A DNA stretch of 64,000 bases from Heterostelium album PN500 (lineage: Eukaryota > Evosea > Eumycetozoa > Acytosteliales > Acytosteliaceae), in contig NW_008805064.1 in NCBI RefSeq assembly GCF_000004825.1, positions 1,612,001-1,676,000 of the forward strand, given 5' to 3'. Shown one piece after another: positions 49,729 to 61,557 of this stretch. The position numbers were made by a program, and so were the translations under genes. Below the pieces are notes generated by a model that was given only the letters and a program-made list of their open reading frames with translations, had not been told where the DNA came from and did no database searches. The stretch's first letter is position 1; each line of letters begins with the position of its first letter.

Positions 49729-51334
49729 ATAGATAAATATGATAAGAATATGAAAAAAAAGAAGTAACAAGTTTACTTTTTTTTTAAACAAAAAAAAACA
49801 ATCAACAATCCAAGAATTGAAAATAAACAACTTTAATATAAAAGTTGGTATATGTAAAATTAAATAAATAAAAAAACCAAGAAACTTTTAAATCATTCAG
49901 TTTGATTGAACATTAAAACAATTTCAATGAAATTAATTTTTTATTAGAACTTCTGTAAAATTACTAAAAAAGTAGATTCTTTAATAGGTTCTATACTTCA
50001 ATTGGAAATTGATTTATATTTATTTATAACCATCTAAAAATATCAATAATTTAATCATCATACCTTTTTAGGAATAATTACTTTAGTTTGTTTATAAATA
50101 AATTTATTTTTTTTGCATACTACCTTTTTAAATCATTAAACCAATTTTTATTATCACAATGTAATAATTTAATTTACAATTGATAATTTAATTTTAAAAT
50201 TAAATATATTAGTCTTGTGTATGAACATGTTTGTGTTATTTTCATTCTATCTTTCTTTCCAATTAAAAAAGGAATTTTGTTACCCTATCCTTAAGTTAAA
50301 TCGTTGATCATTGATACATACAGTGTTCACACTAACTCAATTTTTCACCACCTTCAAAAATACTTTTTTGGTTGTTTGTTTTTTTTTTTCAAACACCCGC
50401 CAACACATCATTATCAATTTACCCTCAAGTGTGTATTTGTGCGAGAGTGAGTGAGTGTGTGTAAACAATCCAATGCAACAAAAACAAACAATAACAATAG
50501 GAACAGTAATAGCTATTAAATAATTACTCTTGTTACGATATAGGCACTGTAGTTGAACTGTCACTTCCACTTTGTGATAAATGGTCATATGGGTGAATTT
50601 AGTGTTTGATTTTAATTTATATTTATTATATATTTCCTATATACTTTTATACCAATATCAGTCACTGTGATCACTAACTCACCATTTTTGATGATTAAAA
50701 TAAATTGAACATTCATTTCAATTCATATTTATCAAATTTGTTATAAAATAGAAATAGAATGGAAATATAGATTATAAATTACAAAGTAACTTTATATTAT
50801 CCAATTACTATAGTAAATCATCAATCATCAGAAATTAATCAAACAACAAAATAAAAATAAAATAAAAAAGTAAGTTGCTGTCAATCAAACACCATTCAAT
50901 CAAAATATTATTATAATATATCTCTTACAAATGTTGTTTGGTTACCAATGAACAAATATTTGTAAGCGAGTCATTGACCAACTATCATATTAAGTTTTCG
51001 ATCTGTGTAATAACTTTGATGTACAGTAATATTGTTGTAGAATGACAATCATGAACTCATGTGATATTCATTTGTCATTGTTACTTCTCTCACCTCTATG
51101 ATTAACAAAATTATAAACAACAATGATTGTTAGCAATATTAATATTAAAATGTTATCTTGATTTTGTTGCTTGTTTGTTTGTCTGTTTGTTTGTTTGAAA
51201 TAAATCTAATCAAAATCAAAAGGTCAAACATCCACGAAATTCAATCAACCATAAAAAAAACATAACATCCAACTAACCAACCAAACAAACAAACAACCAA
51301 CCAATTTATGCAATCTAAACAATCTGATAATCAA

Positions 51335-51365
<31 letters not shown>

Positions 51366-53140
51366 GATTTTATGATTGATCAATCATAGTCAGTGTAATC
51401 AATCAATCCACAACCAACAAACAAAAATCAAACAACAATACTATACTCTACACTTCCAAAATCTGGCCAAACCACAGGTAATAACAATTGCAATCTGTGG
51501 CAGTAAGTTCACAACACCTCACCTTTCAAACACTTGAAAAAATTAAAAAAAAAAATAAACTAAATTAGATCTTACTGAATGATCTCTATTCTCTATTTGC
51601 CATCCACAATTCCCACAAAACTTCAAAAAATAAATAAAATAAAAAGACTTTCTATCGATAGATAAAATAATCTGTTCAACAACAACTCTTCTCAAAACTA
51701 GTTTATCAAATAATTCTATCTACTATTTACTTAATTTAATCTCTAAAAAAAATATTTTTTAATAAAATAAATATCAAAATATCAAAATCTCAAAGTTAAT
51801 CAAGATTTAATTTAAGAATTCTTTTAAAGTAAAGTAAATCAATGAATTGATTGATACTATCAAACAATAAATAATAAGTTCACACAAAATTAGTATCTTA
51901 AAAATAAAAAAACACAACAACCAAACGCAAAAAAAAAGAAATAAAAAGATATTTTTTATCTTATAGTTTTAGAGATTTTAATATCTTTTTTTTAATTTTA
52001 TTTTTTTTTTTTTCAATTTTTTTTGTGTTGGAGTGGCAGTGTGTATTGTGTTTTTGTGTTATGTGGTTGTGTCTGTTGGTTACTTAGTTGATATGATTCA
52101 TATCAACATAGAATAAATAAAATAATCACACACTTACACACACATATCTCATTCATTCAAATATTAATAATTAAATAAATAAACAATCAAAAAACCTCTA
52201 CAATCATACACACCCTTTTAAAACAAAAAATAAATAAGAATAATAGCAAAAAAAAAAAGCAAAAGCAAAAGCAAAGGAAATCAAAAATAAAAAAAATTCA
52301 TTTTTTCAAATCAAAGTGTTGTTGGAGTCACACATCTCTTCTCTTTTCCCCTTTTTTCTTTATTTTTTTTATTTTTTTTTATTTTTTTTTTAAATTGTTT
52401 TTTGTGTTTGTTTGTTGGTTTTGTTTATTTTTATTATTTTAAATATATTATATTATATTATATAATGTTTTTGTTGTTGTTAAATGAATGACAACAATAA
52501 TAGCATAACAATAGCAAATATACATCATCAGCAGTAGCACTAGCACTAGCAATAACAACAACAGCAATTACAATAATATTATAATATAACCAACCAAAAG
52601 TAACAAATTAATTAACTAACATTCATAATATTTTTAAAAAACAATAACATTTAATTAACTTGACAGTAACACAAACACTCACATTGATAATCATTACAAA
52701 GTTAATTTTGATAAAAATACACGGAACAATAATTGATAAGTAAGAATTGTAATGTTGATATATGTTTTATTTGAATATCAAAATTATTTATATATTTTTA
52801 TATTGGCATTAGCCAGTGCACTTTGTTGTTTTTTTTTTAATATCAATCAATTATCGTGCTAGCAAAGAAATATTAATGATTTAATTTTTAAATTAAAAAA
52901 AATAGAATTAGATTAGGTTAAATTGTTTGCAAAATTAAGATTTTGCTAAAAAAAGATAAAGATAAGATTATTAGAGTTCAGGTTGTCAGTTTTCATCTTT
53001 AGCTATTATATTTAGCTTATAGAAGTTAACTATTAGGTTTTTGCTACTGGTGAAGTTAGTTATAGTTATAGATCTTACCTACCTACCTACCTACAATAAT
53101 ATATATTACATAGATAGCTTATATTATATACAGTTGAAAA
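49729..53140. other. Long intergenic/promoter region
   Basis: 3.4 kb without a coding signal upstream of the RGS-kinase gene. It contains a T run of 29 (51337-51365), CAAAC/AACCA tandem units (51265-51302), AAAGC units (52255-52277) and TACC units (53077-53092). The length is compatible with a complex developmental promoter. Confidence 0.6.
51337..51365. repeat. Poly(T) run of 29
   Basis: Longest pure homopolymer in the window; no tRNA-like head or duplicated target sequence was found beside it. Confidence 0.9.
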
Positions 53141-56100
53141 ATGAATGTAATAGAGGAAGAAGATGAAGATTATTATAAATCCATTATGATATCTAAATCA
53201 ACAAAAGATGAAAATAGTAGTAGTAGTGGTAGTAAAGATAAAATAACAAAAACAGATATATTGTCGTTGCTAGATTCAATAGAGACTTTTTCAACATCAG
53301 CACCGACACCACCAACAAATACTACTTCTATTGTATCGACGTCGACGACACTTAACAATAGTAACAATAGTAACAATAGCAACAACAACAACAACAACAA
53401 CAATATAAATAGTAGTAACAAAAAGTTGATAGTTCCAACACTACCATTGAGTACTCTAAATAAGACCGATCATATCATGTTAAGCAATAGCAATAGTAAC
53501 AATAGCAATAGCAGTCCAAATAACAATAACAATAACAATAGTACTGGCAACAGTAAAAGCAATCCTACATCGACAACATCAACAATAACTGCATCATCTT
53601 CAACAACATCACCAGCTATCAATGGTTTAACATCGACTACTATTTTATCGTCTTTGTCTTTGGATCTATCTCAATTGGAAACACTGAAAAACAACAGTAA
53701 TGTCAATGGAAATATAAGTGGTCATAATAGTAATAATAATAGTAATAGAAGTAATCATAGTAGTAGTAGTATATCACCTAAAACAATAAGCAACAATCAT
53801 CACCATCATAATAGTAGTACTGCTTCTCCTAAACAAAGTAGTAGTAATAACTCACCTAAATCATCGAGAACCTCACCTAAATCACTGTCACCTAAATCAC
53901 CAAAATCATCGTCGTCGTCGTCGTCAAATAATAATTTATCATCATCAACTTCATCTTTATCGTCAATGTCATCTATATCATCTTTATCATCGACTTCCAC
54001 CTCTTCAAATAATCTTGCGGCATCATCAACATCAACTACGACAACGACAACCTCATTAAAGTCCTCTAAAAAACCAAATCTCTATGTAAACACAAGCTTT
54101 ACGAATCACGCTGTCGTAGAGCCATATCCACTGTCGTCAAGCGAATTGTCACCACCAGCATCATCATCATCATCATCGTCCGGTGGCGGAAGTAGTCGTG
54201 GCAGCTCAAAAGGAGCCATCAGTAACGCCAACAAGTCGAAAACACTCAATGAGAAGACACTACGCGAGCTCAAGCGAACCAGCAGTAGGTCCAACATATT
54301 CAAACCGGAAACACCTACCTCTGACCGAAGTGGCAGTGTCAACTACGGAAAGATCTCGCCACAGATCTCTCCGAATGGCGCGTCTAAATCGCCGTCTCTT
54401 GCCGGCGGTATTGGCGGCGGTGGACTCATCAACCACAAGAAATACGACGACATGGTTGCACGCGAACCCACCTTCTTCTTGAGCACACCGTCGATCGGCT
54501 CCAATCGTCTGAGAAAGTCGGATCCGACCATCATGAAATCCGACCTCGGACTGCCCAACCTCAATTTCGAGAATCCCTACACTTCGCCGGCATCGAGTCG
54601 CCACAATCGAAGCGCGTCGATCAAGCAGTCGTCGGGTCACGCCACCATCTCCAATCCACAGCAGCTGACGACGCAACTGCGAAGCAGCGAGAAGCTCTCC
54701 AAGTTTTTCGGTACTACGACGGTGCCCATCGAGAACCAGCCCGCCATCAAGGTGCCAAAGTTCCTCGATCCATCGCAACAGTTTGATGATAGCGACGATG
54801 ACTCGTCGGACGACGATAGCGAAGGCAATCAAAGTCACCAGTCTTTCAATGACGATGCCACTACATCCGAGTCGGCTGGCGGCGGTGACTTTACACCACG
54901 ATCGATCTCACCCACGACATCTCCAACTTCCACACCCTCATCACCGTTGTTTGCACCACAATTCCCTGGCACTATTTGGGTATCTGGCGAGTCTCCAGCA
55001 CGACGTCTACGCGTCAGATCGGCAACCACATCGAGCTATCAAGACTCACTGTCATCACGACTGTTCTCACCACAAATTACACCTAGCATACTGGCGCCAC
55101 CACTTACCGACAGATCCAGTCGCGATTCATCACTCTCTGATAGAGAGAACAGCAGATCTTCAAAGGACAGTTCATTCGGATCCTCTTACAACACTGGAAG
55201 TGTGACACACAGAGACTACAGTGGCGGCAGCAGCAGCGGCAACAACAGCAACTCGTACAACAATGGAAAGAACAAAAAGCTGCTGATTGCAAAGTTTCTC
55301 TCGAAATCAAACAGCTCCACCAACGTACCGAGTATCACCAGTTTGAACAGCGCCACTTCTACTCCTCTCAATAGTAGTAGTCCCGGTGGAATTGGTGGTG
55401 CCAGCGGTGGTGTCCACAAGTACAGCTTCGAATCCAACTATATCCTGCCGGCGTCTAGCAAGGAGTCACTGACAGCACTCATGAAAGACAAGATTGGATT
55501 CGAACTGTTTAAAGCGTTCTGTGAGCGTGAGCACTCACTCTCGAATCTCTTGTTCCTAGAGGAAGTGGAACTGTTCCAACTGGGTACATCAAACGATTCA
55601 TCTGTCATAATAGATGAATCCAATAAAATCATTTCTCGATTCTTACAGCCAGCTGCTGATGAGGAATTAGCAGTCGATTCTGGTGAAGTAAATCAGATTC
55701 AAACATGTATAAAGCAATATCAACAACAACATCATAATAATAATAATCATAATAGTCAAACCAATAGTAATACTACTAATGGTAATACAACACCCGATGG
55801 AACAACAACAACAACAACCTTTGTTCCACCCTCACCAACATCACCTTTGGGTTTTATCTGTTTGGAGCAACCTTTGCAACGACAGTTAGACCGGTCTCTC
55901 TTTGATAAAGTATATCGTATGATCAAAGAAGACGTTTCTTTGGATTCGTTCAAGCGATTCTGTCATATGTACCAACCAACCATCTCCAATTCCGGACCTG
56001 TCCAAACACCAACGATGACATCGGCAGCACTCGCCGTACCCATTTCAAGTAATAGCTGGAGTGGTATCGGTACATCGCCAATGCATTCGCCATCCTCTAC

Positions 56101-58212
56101 ACCATCACCTTCATCATCACCACCTTTTGACATATCATCATCATCACATCCAATACCCTTTCCAAACAACTCACCGGCATCACCACGTCTCCCACTATCA
56201 CCGCAAACTCCACACTCGCCACACTCTAGTGTTTCACCATTTGGTGACCACAGCAGTGCCAGTCGTCCAAATGCACTTCCAAATCTCTCTGGTCATCACA
56301 ACAGTAGTAGCAGTAGTAGTAGTGGCAGCAGCAGTAAAGATCAACCGACAAATCATCACCATAGTCACCTTACTGGAGTGACATCACCTCCTCTCTCACC
56401 AAGAATTTCAATGATTAAACCACATTTCCTCAAGGAAACAAGAGCATCTTCACTATCGTCAGCATCTTCTCCTCTGTCGATGTCAACCGGTGTCGATGAA
56501 AGCATAGTCCTCAAACAACAATTCACCGCCACAAACAATAACAACAACAATAACATCAACAACAATAATAACAATAACAATAACAACAACCACAACCACA
56601 ATAATGAAGATGTTCCATATGGTTTGGCATTTGGTTACAAACGTGGTAGCTGCAAAGCACCTTGTGATTGTGTAGCTTATAAACCCGAGGGTGATAATGG
56701 TGGTGCCTGTCTTAACTGTGGACACTATCCAGCGATGCACGCAAATCTTGGCATGATCGGCAACACGACACCACCTGCTAACGGAATTTCCAACGATATC
56801 TTTGGCAGTGGAGCAGCAACTGCCGACAGTGATTCCAAGAACAAAACAGACTCTATTGTCTATCTCCAAAAGATCATTTCCGGAAATCTATCGAATTCAA
56901 CATCAATCGAAAACAGCCCAACAGGAGATTCACTACTACAGAACAACAGCAATAACAATAATAATAATAATAATAATAACAACAACCATTCTTTTGATAT
57001 CGATATGGAATCGCTGAATAACAATAACAACAATACCGGTGGTGATCAAGAAAACCTCAACAACCATCATGAGAATAGCAACAATGAACCAGTTGAGCAA
57101 CCAGAGTCACCCGTTTCCAATCCGCAAACAGCCAACTATCTACAGGACTTGGATCGTAAATTCCTTACCAATTTCAATAATTGGACGATCGATGGTGATG
57201 AGATTGTATTCTCCAATAAACTCGGTGAAGGTACATCGGCAAAGGTGTACATGGCCACCTGGAGAAATCAAGAGGTTGCCGTCAAGATCTTGAAGAGCAC
57301 ACCAGAGCATCAAAAACTCTTGGACTTTTTGAAGGAGCTCGAGATTATGAGTTCTCTGCGTTCGCCACACGTTGTCTATTTCTACGGTATGGTCGTCCAA
57401 CCAAAGATCTGTATGATCATGGAGTACTGTTCCAATCAGACCCTCTACAATCTGATGCACACCACCATGGATTTCACGTGGGACTGGGTATTGAAGTTTG
57501 CCATTGAGATGGTCAAAGGTGTCAAGTGTCTGCACAACTGGAAGCCTGTCATTGTCCACCGTGACTTGAAGTCACTGAACTTACTGGTATCCGATAACTG
57601 GACCATCAAAGTAGCCGACTTTGGTCTGAGTAGATTCGCCACTGGCAAATCACAGTCTTCATTAAGAAAAACACGTGGTACCTACGCTTATTGTGCACCG
57701 GAAGTATATATGGGAGAGTTCACTGAAAAAGGAGATATCTTTTCAATTGCAATTATTTTGGTATGTATTAATATAATTACATTATTTTTAATATCCCATT
57801 AACTAATTAAATTATTAACAAAATCAATTGAACAGTGGGAATTGGTTGTTAGATGTATGAAAGCAAAATATGAGAGACCTTACTCTGAATTTAAACATAT
57901 TCAATATGATTTCCAAATTCTAATTCAAACGTCCAAACATAATTTAAGACCTACCATTCCAGCAAACTGTCCAGAAGGCATTGTAAATTTAATCAATGCA
58001 TGTTGGGATTTCGATCCAGAGGTAATTATTATTGAACAAACTTTTATTCTTTAATTTATTTATATACTAATTAATTAATATTTATATCTCAATCAAATTA
58101 GAAACGTCCTGCTTGTCCAGAGATATTGGAAACACTTCAGAATCTAGAACGTACTTATCAGGACAACAAAAAGAAATGGGATAAAGTTAGAGAGAAATTA
58201 AAGAGAACCTAA
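53141..58212 (+). CDS. rckA: RGS-domain tyrosine-kinase-like protein kinase (RckA-like)
   Basis: Exons 53141-57760, 57836-58021 and 58102-58212 give 1638 residues. Residues 1-760 are S/N/T/P-rich. The RGS domain (about 770-945) starts SLTALMKDKIGFELFKAFCE and ends LFDKVYRMIKEDVSLDSFKR, interrupted by an N/T-rich insert. A Cys/His cluster sits at 1171-1200. The kinase domain (about 1350-1620) has the Gly loop GEGTSAKVY, VAVKIL, HRDLKSLN, ADFGLSR and APEVY, so it should be active and of the TKL class. D. discoideum RckA, which has the same order of domains, dampens G-protein signalling in aggregation. It is longer than I remember for that protein (about 1125), mainly through low-complexity DNA. 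Confidence 0.9.
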
Positions 58213-58673
58213 AGCTATATAACTTTTTATCAATTTTCGAGATAGTAGATCATCGTGATTATCAATGTTTTAGGCTAATCATCATGCTAAAACAATGTAC
58301 ATTGAGAGTAAATAAATTATATATATTTATATTTGTAATATGACTCAGATTTAATTATAAGCATCATTTGTTTTCAAATATTTATTTTGCGATCGCACAC
58401 AATCAATTTAATCTTTTGGCTTGTTGTTTCATTAATATTGAAGTCATGGCAAACCCTTAATTCTTTGGGAACAATTGTTCACTCTTTGGAATTTATTTTA
58501 TTTCTTTGAACTGAACAAAGTGAAAATCAGTCCTTGGTTCCAAAAAAAATCTTCTGATATTTTGATAAAAAATTTTTTTATTCTATTACTTTGAAATCAT
58601 CATTTGGGCATTTAAGTCAAAGTTTTGACAAAGAACAAGTGTAGATTAAATTTAGTTTCTATTACAAAACAAA
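58213..58673. other. Intergenic, no gene seen
   Basis: A+T-rich spacer between the RGS-kinase and the ankyrin-type gene. It includes a short imperfect inverted motif around 58262-58300 that could mark the kinase transcript end. Confidence 0.5.
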
Positions 58674-60497
58674 ATGAACAAAGAAACATTATTGTTGGTT
58701 CTAAATAATGTTGTTTTACAAAAAAATATATTCAGACAAGTTAAAGAGATAAATCAATTTGAAACAGGTTCTAGTTTCAGTTGGAGAATCTTTCGAAGAA
58801 ATCCACGTTTATTGACCAATTACAAGTATTTCGATCTTCTCAAGAGATTCTTTGAGGAGAGTAAGGATTTCCTTGTTCGTAATTCAGATGGCGAGACACT
58901 TCTTCAATATGATTCGATATTCATTAATCTTGCCAAGATTGGAAGATTGGAAGATCTAAAGTACCTATGGGAGTTGTTCGACATCAACAATAGAAGAATA
59001 GCTAAGCATATCAGTAAGCACTATGAGTTTTCATCGTTTCAAGAGATCTTTAGAAATGCAGTTGAAAACAATCATATGGAAGTGGTAAAGTTTCTGATGG
59101 ATCCAGCTATCAAGTTCCCATGGAGTTATGAATCTGCACTAGTCATATCACCGAAATCCAAGAGTTTAGAGATGGTTCAATATCTATCCAAGTTGTTCGA
59201 CCAGCACAACCGAGATTTCAAAAAAGTACCAAAGGTATATGATGAAGCAGCCAAAGTCGGAAGAGTGGACATCATTGAATGGTTAATTCAAAACAGACCT
59301 CAAGACAGAGAAGGAAACAATATGTACGATGGTGCAATCAGCAACAAGCATATACATGTCGTTCAATTTCTATTGGGTGCTGGATCAAAGTACGACAACA
59401 CTTCTGGAAATCTTCATGGTTTTGCAGCAAATGTTGGACAATTTGAAATGCTCAAGCTCTTTCACCAGAAAGTAAGTTACAACAGATATTTCTCTGTCCA
59501 AGTTGCAATTACAGGTGCAGTTAGATGTAACAATCTTGAAATGTTGATCTGGATTTCAAAGAATTACGATTCAAAACAGCTTGTTTACCCCTTAAATTTA
59601 ATTGAAATAGCGGTGGAAAACAATAATTTAGAAATGGTCAAATGGTTAACAGAGAATACCCCAGCAATGACAACTCACAAAGCAATGGATTCAGCTGCAT
59701 CCAATAACAATCTTGAAATCGTTAAATACCTACACACCAATCGAAGTGAAGGATGTTCAAGTGTTGCATTCGATTTCTCAATTGGTAAAGGTAATATGGA
59801 TGTTTTCAATTGGCTTGTCGAGAATCGTACTGAACAACCACAATGCACTTTCAGAGCGATGGATGTGGCAGCAGAGGGTGGCCATTTGGAACAAATTAAA
59901 TGGTTACATGAGAATCGCAGTGAAGGATGTTCAACCGATGCTATGGACAGGTCCGCTCGATTCGGTCATTTGGCGGTCTTGAAATGGCTGCATGAGAATC
60001 GCACTGAAGGATGTTCATCTAGGATCCTTGATTATACTGATGATTTCGGAATAGCCAAATGGATCTGTGAGAATAGAACAGAGGAATTCTCTGCCTCGGA
60101 CCTCATCCTTAACTTGCTTGGCCAACCTGGAAGTTTTGAAGCAATCAAATGGATCTGTGAAAACACCGATGTCGAGTGTCCGGAAAACACAGTTGAACAA
60201 GCACTGGCCAACGATGACATGGAGGTTGCTGAATGGATGATTATCAACAGAAGTGAATTCAATAATGGTGAATGGAGAATCGATAGTGACAGTATTCTTA
60301 AGTTGATTGAATACGATCAATGCAAAGCAATTGCTTATATTCTGGAGCATAACCTTCATGAGGCCACCAAAGATGAACTCAACGAATTCCAATCAAAGGT
60401 TAAAGATGAATATCCAGAATCTCTCGAATTACTCAAGATATTCAGCGATCATAAGACAAAAAGTGTGTTATCTAAAATAAAATCCATTTTCTTCTGA
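58674..60497 (+). CDS. Dictyostelid ankyrin-type repeat family protein (607 aa)
   Basis: A single exon of 607 residues. It shares the plan of the protein at 19835-21796: a conserved N-terminal helix region (MNKETLLLVLNNVVLQKNIF, then LLTNYKYFDLLKRFFEESK) followed by about twelve degenerate ankyrin-like units. Units between residues 340 and 460 are unusually alike, each ending in a phrase such as WLHENRSEGCSTDAMD or WLHENRTEGCSSRILD, which points to recent tandem duplication. There is no signal peptide, F-box or kinase domain. Function is unknown; such arrays usually bind proteins. The gene lies directly upstream of the Fanzor-like fragment. Confidence 0.82.
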   Translation: MNKETLLLVLNNVVLQKNIFRQVKEINQFETGSSFSWRIFRRNPRLLTNYKYFDLLKRFFEESKDFLVRNSDGETLLQYDSIFINLAKIGRLEDLKYLWELFDINNRRIAKHISKHYEFSSFQEIFRNAVENNHMEVVKFLMDPAIKFPWSYESALVISPKSKSLEMVQYLSKLFDQHNRDFKKVPKVYDEAAKVGRVDIIEWLIQNRPQDREGNNMYDGAISNKHIHVVQFLLGAGSKYDNTSGNLHGFAANVGQFEMLKLFHQKVSYNRYFSVQVAITGAVRCNNLEMLIWISKNYDSKQLVYPLNLIEIAVENNNLEMVKWLTENTPAMTTHKAMDSAASNNNLEIVKYLHTNRSEGCSSVAFDFSIGKGNMDVFNWLVENRTEQPQCTFRAMDVAAEGGHLEQIKWLHENRSEGCSTDAMDRSARFGHLAVLKWLHENRTEGCSSRILDYTDDFGIAKWICENRTEEFSASDLILNLLGQPGSFEAIKWICENTDVECPENTVEQALANDDMEVAEWMIINRSEFNNGEWRIDSDSILKLIEYDQCKAIAYILEHNLHEATKDELNEFQSKVKDEYPESLELLKIFSDHKTKSVLSKIKSIFF

Positions 60498-60688
60498 TCA
60501 GGCAGAACATTCAATAAAATTAAAATATGTTAAATTTTTTTGAGTCACAAATGTGGGTGCAAATTCTGTGCTTTTCTTTTTTAAAAAAAATTTAACTAAG
60601 TGAAAAACTTTTTTTTAATAATTTTTTATTATTTTTTTTATTTATTGTTTGTTAAAATATGAAATATGAATATTCCAATAATCAACAT

Positions 60689-60727
60689 CTATCTGAAAAT
60701 GAGATCAAAACGGACATTTTCAGATAG
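60689..60727. repeat. 13-bp perfect hairpin abutting the inverted-repeat arm
   Basis: CTATCTGAAAATG (60689-60701) pairs with CATTTTCAGATAG (60715-60727), with a 13-nt loop. The hairpin ends exactly one base before the left arm of the 53-bp inverted repeat begins. Confidence 0.85.
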
Positions 60728-61557
60728 ATTCCAATGCACTCGTACAATTCGTTTCACAAGATTTTGTAACTGGCACCAAGTATGTTTCAAAATCTTTTTT
60801 GATAGAGAATGAGAATTACAAGTTTCTACGAAAACCTTATCAAGATGATTATCTGGCATTTCTCGATGAACATGGTTTGGGAAAGAACAGACTTGGAAGT
60901 TTGAATAGAGACTGGTTCAACCAGATTGTCAACCAAATAGTACGAGACCACATGAAGAATCAATGCAGTTTGAATCTGTTGAATATCGAAAGGATAAGTC
61001 AACACATTATGGAGCTGAATGGTTTTGGTCAGATCGTATCATTCATCAAGAAGTACCTTCTTGCAAAGCCAGAGGAAACAGTAGACTCGGCCTTGAGAGG
61101 GCCTTCTATTTTAATATCGTTACGACAACATGACGCCACAATCACCAAAGAATCGTTCGACCGATACAAATGTTTCAAAAAAGATTTCTTGGTGCCAGTT
61201 ACAAAATCTTGTGAAACGAATTGTACGAGTGCATTGGAATTCATTCAATCTATTCTGAATCATCCAACTATTATTTGTATGTATACTTTAATTTTATTTA
61301 AAATTTTATTTATTATTTTTATTTATTTTCTAATTTATAAAATTTTATAGATCACTTTAGTGCAATATCAAAGAGTACTTCAAAAGATGGAGGAGAAGAA
61401 AGAGAAAAAATGGAAAAGGCCACTCTGTCGCTGCTGTGGTCACTTCTACCACTGGGATAAGAACGCTGCTAGAAACATCTTACTTCTTGGGTTACTCAGT
61501 GTTCGATATCAATTCCGACCAGTCGTGTTCCAATACATCAAATTTATTAACAAATAG
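60703..61557 (+). CDS. Short reading frame with TnpB/Fanzor-like C-terminus (fragment or exapted gene)
   Basis: The frame is open from 60703 to 61276. A GTATGT donor and a CTTTAG acceptor (61359-61360) join it in phase 1 to 61361-61557. The C-terminus reads CRCCGHFYHWDKNAARNIL, matching the last zinc knuckle and RuvC-III motif (CxxCGxxxxxDxNAARNIL) of TnpB and eukaryotic Fanzor nucleases. The earlier RuvC-I and RuvC-II acidic motifs are not visible, so it cannot be a complete nuclease. No ATG opens the frame; the first in-frame one is 60952. A frame from an ATG at 60659 stops within the hairpin. It is therefore a decayed Fanzor or a reduced, reused remnant. The helical middle (GLGKNRLGSLNRDWFNQIV) is unrecognised. 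Confidence 0.5.
60728..60780. repeat. 53-bp inverted repeat, left arm
   Basis: A perfect reverse complement of 61188-61240. Starts ATTCCAATGCACTCG and ends GGCACCAAG. In the frame of the Fanzor-like reading frame it translates as DSNALVQFVSQDFVTGTK. Confidence 0.95.
61188..61240. repeat. 53-bp inverted repeat, right arm
   Basis: A perfect reverse complement of 60728-60780, 407 bp away. In the same reading frame it encodes LVPVTKSCETNCTSALE. Matching AATCTTTTTT blocks lie just inside both arms, displaced by about 10 nt. Confidence 0.95.

Noticed and set aside
54260-54838. 192-codon antisense frame in the RGS-kinase gene
   Set aside because: Lies wholly inside the coding exon on the other strand and shows no recognisable domain.
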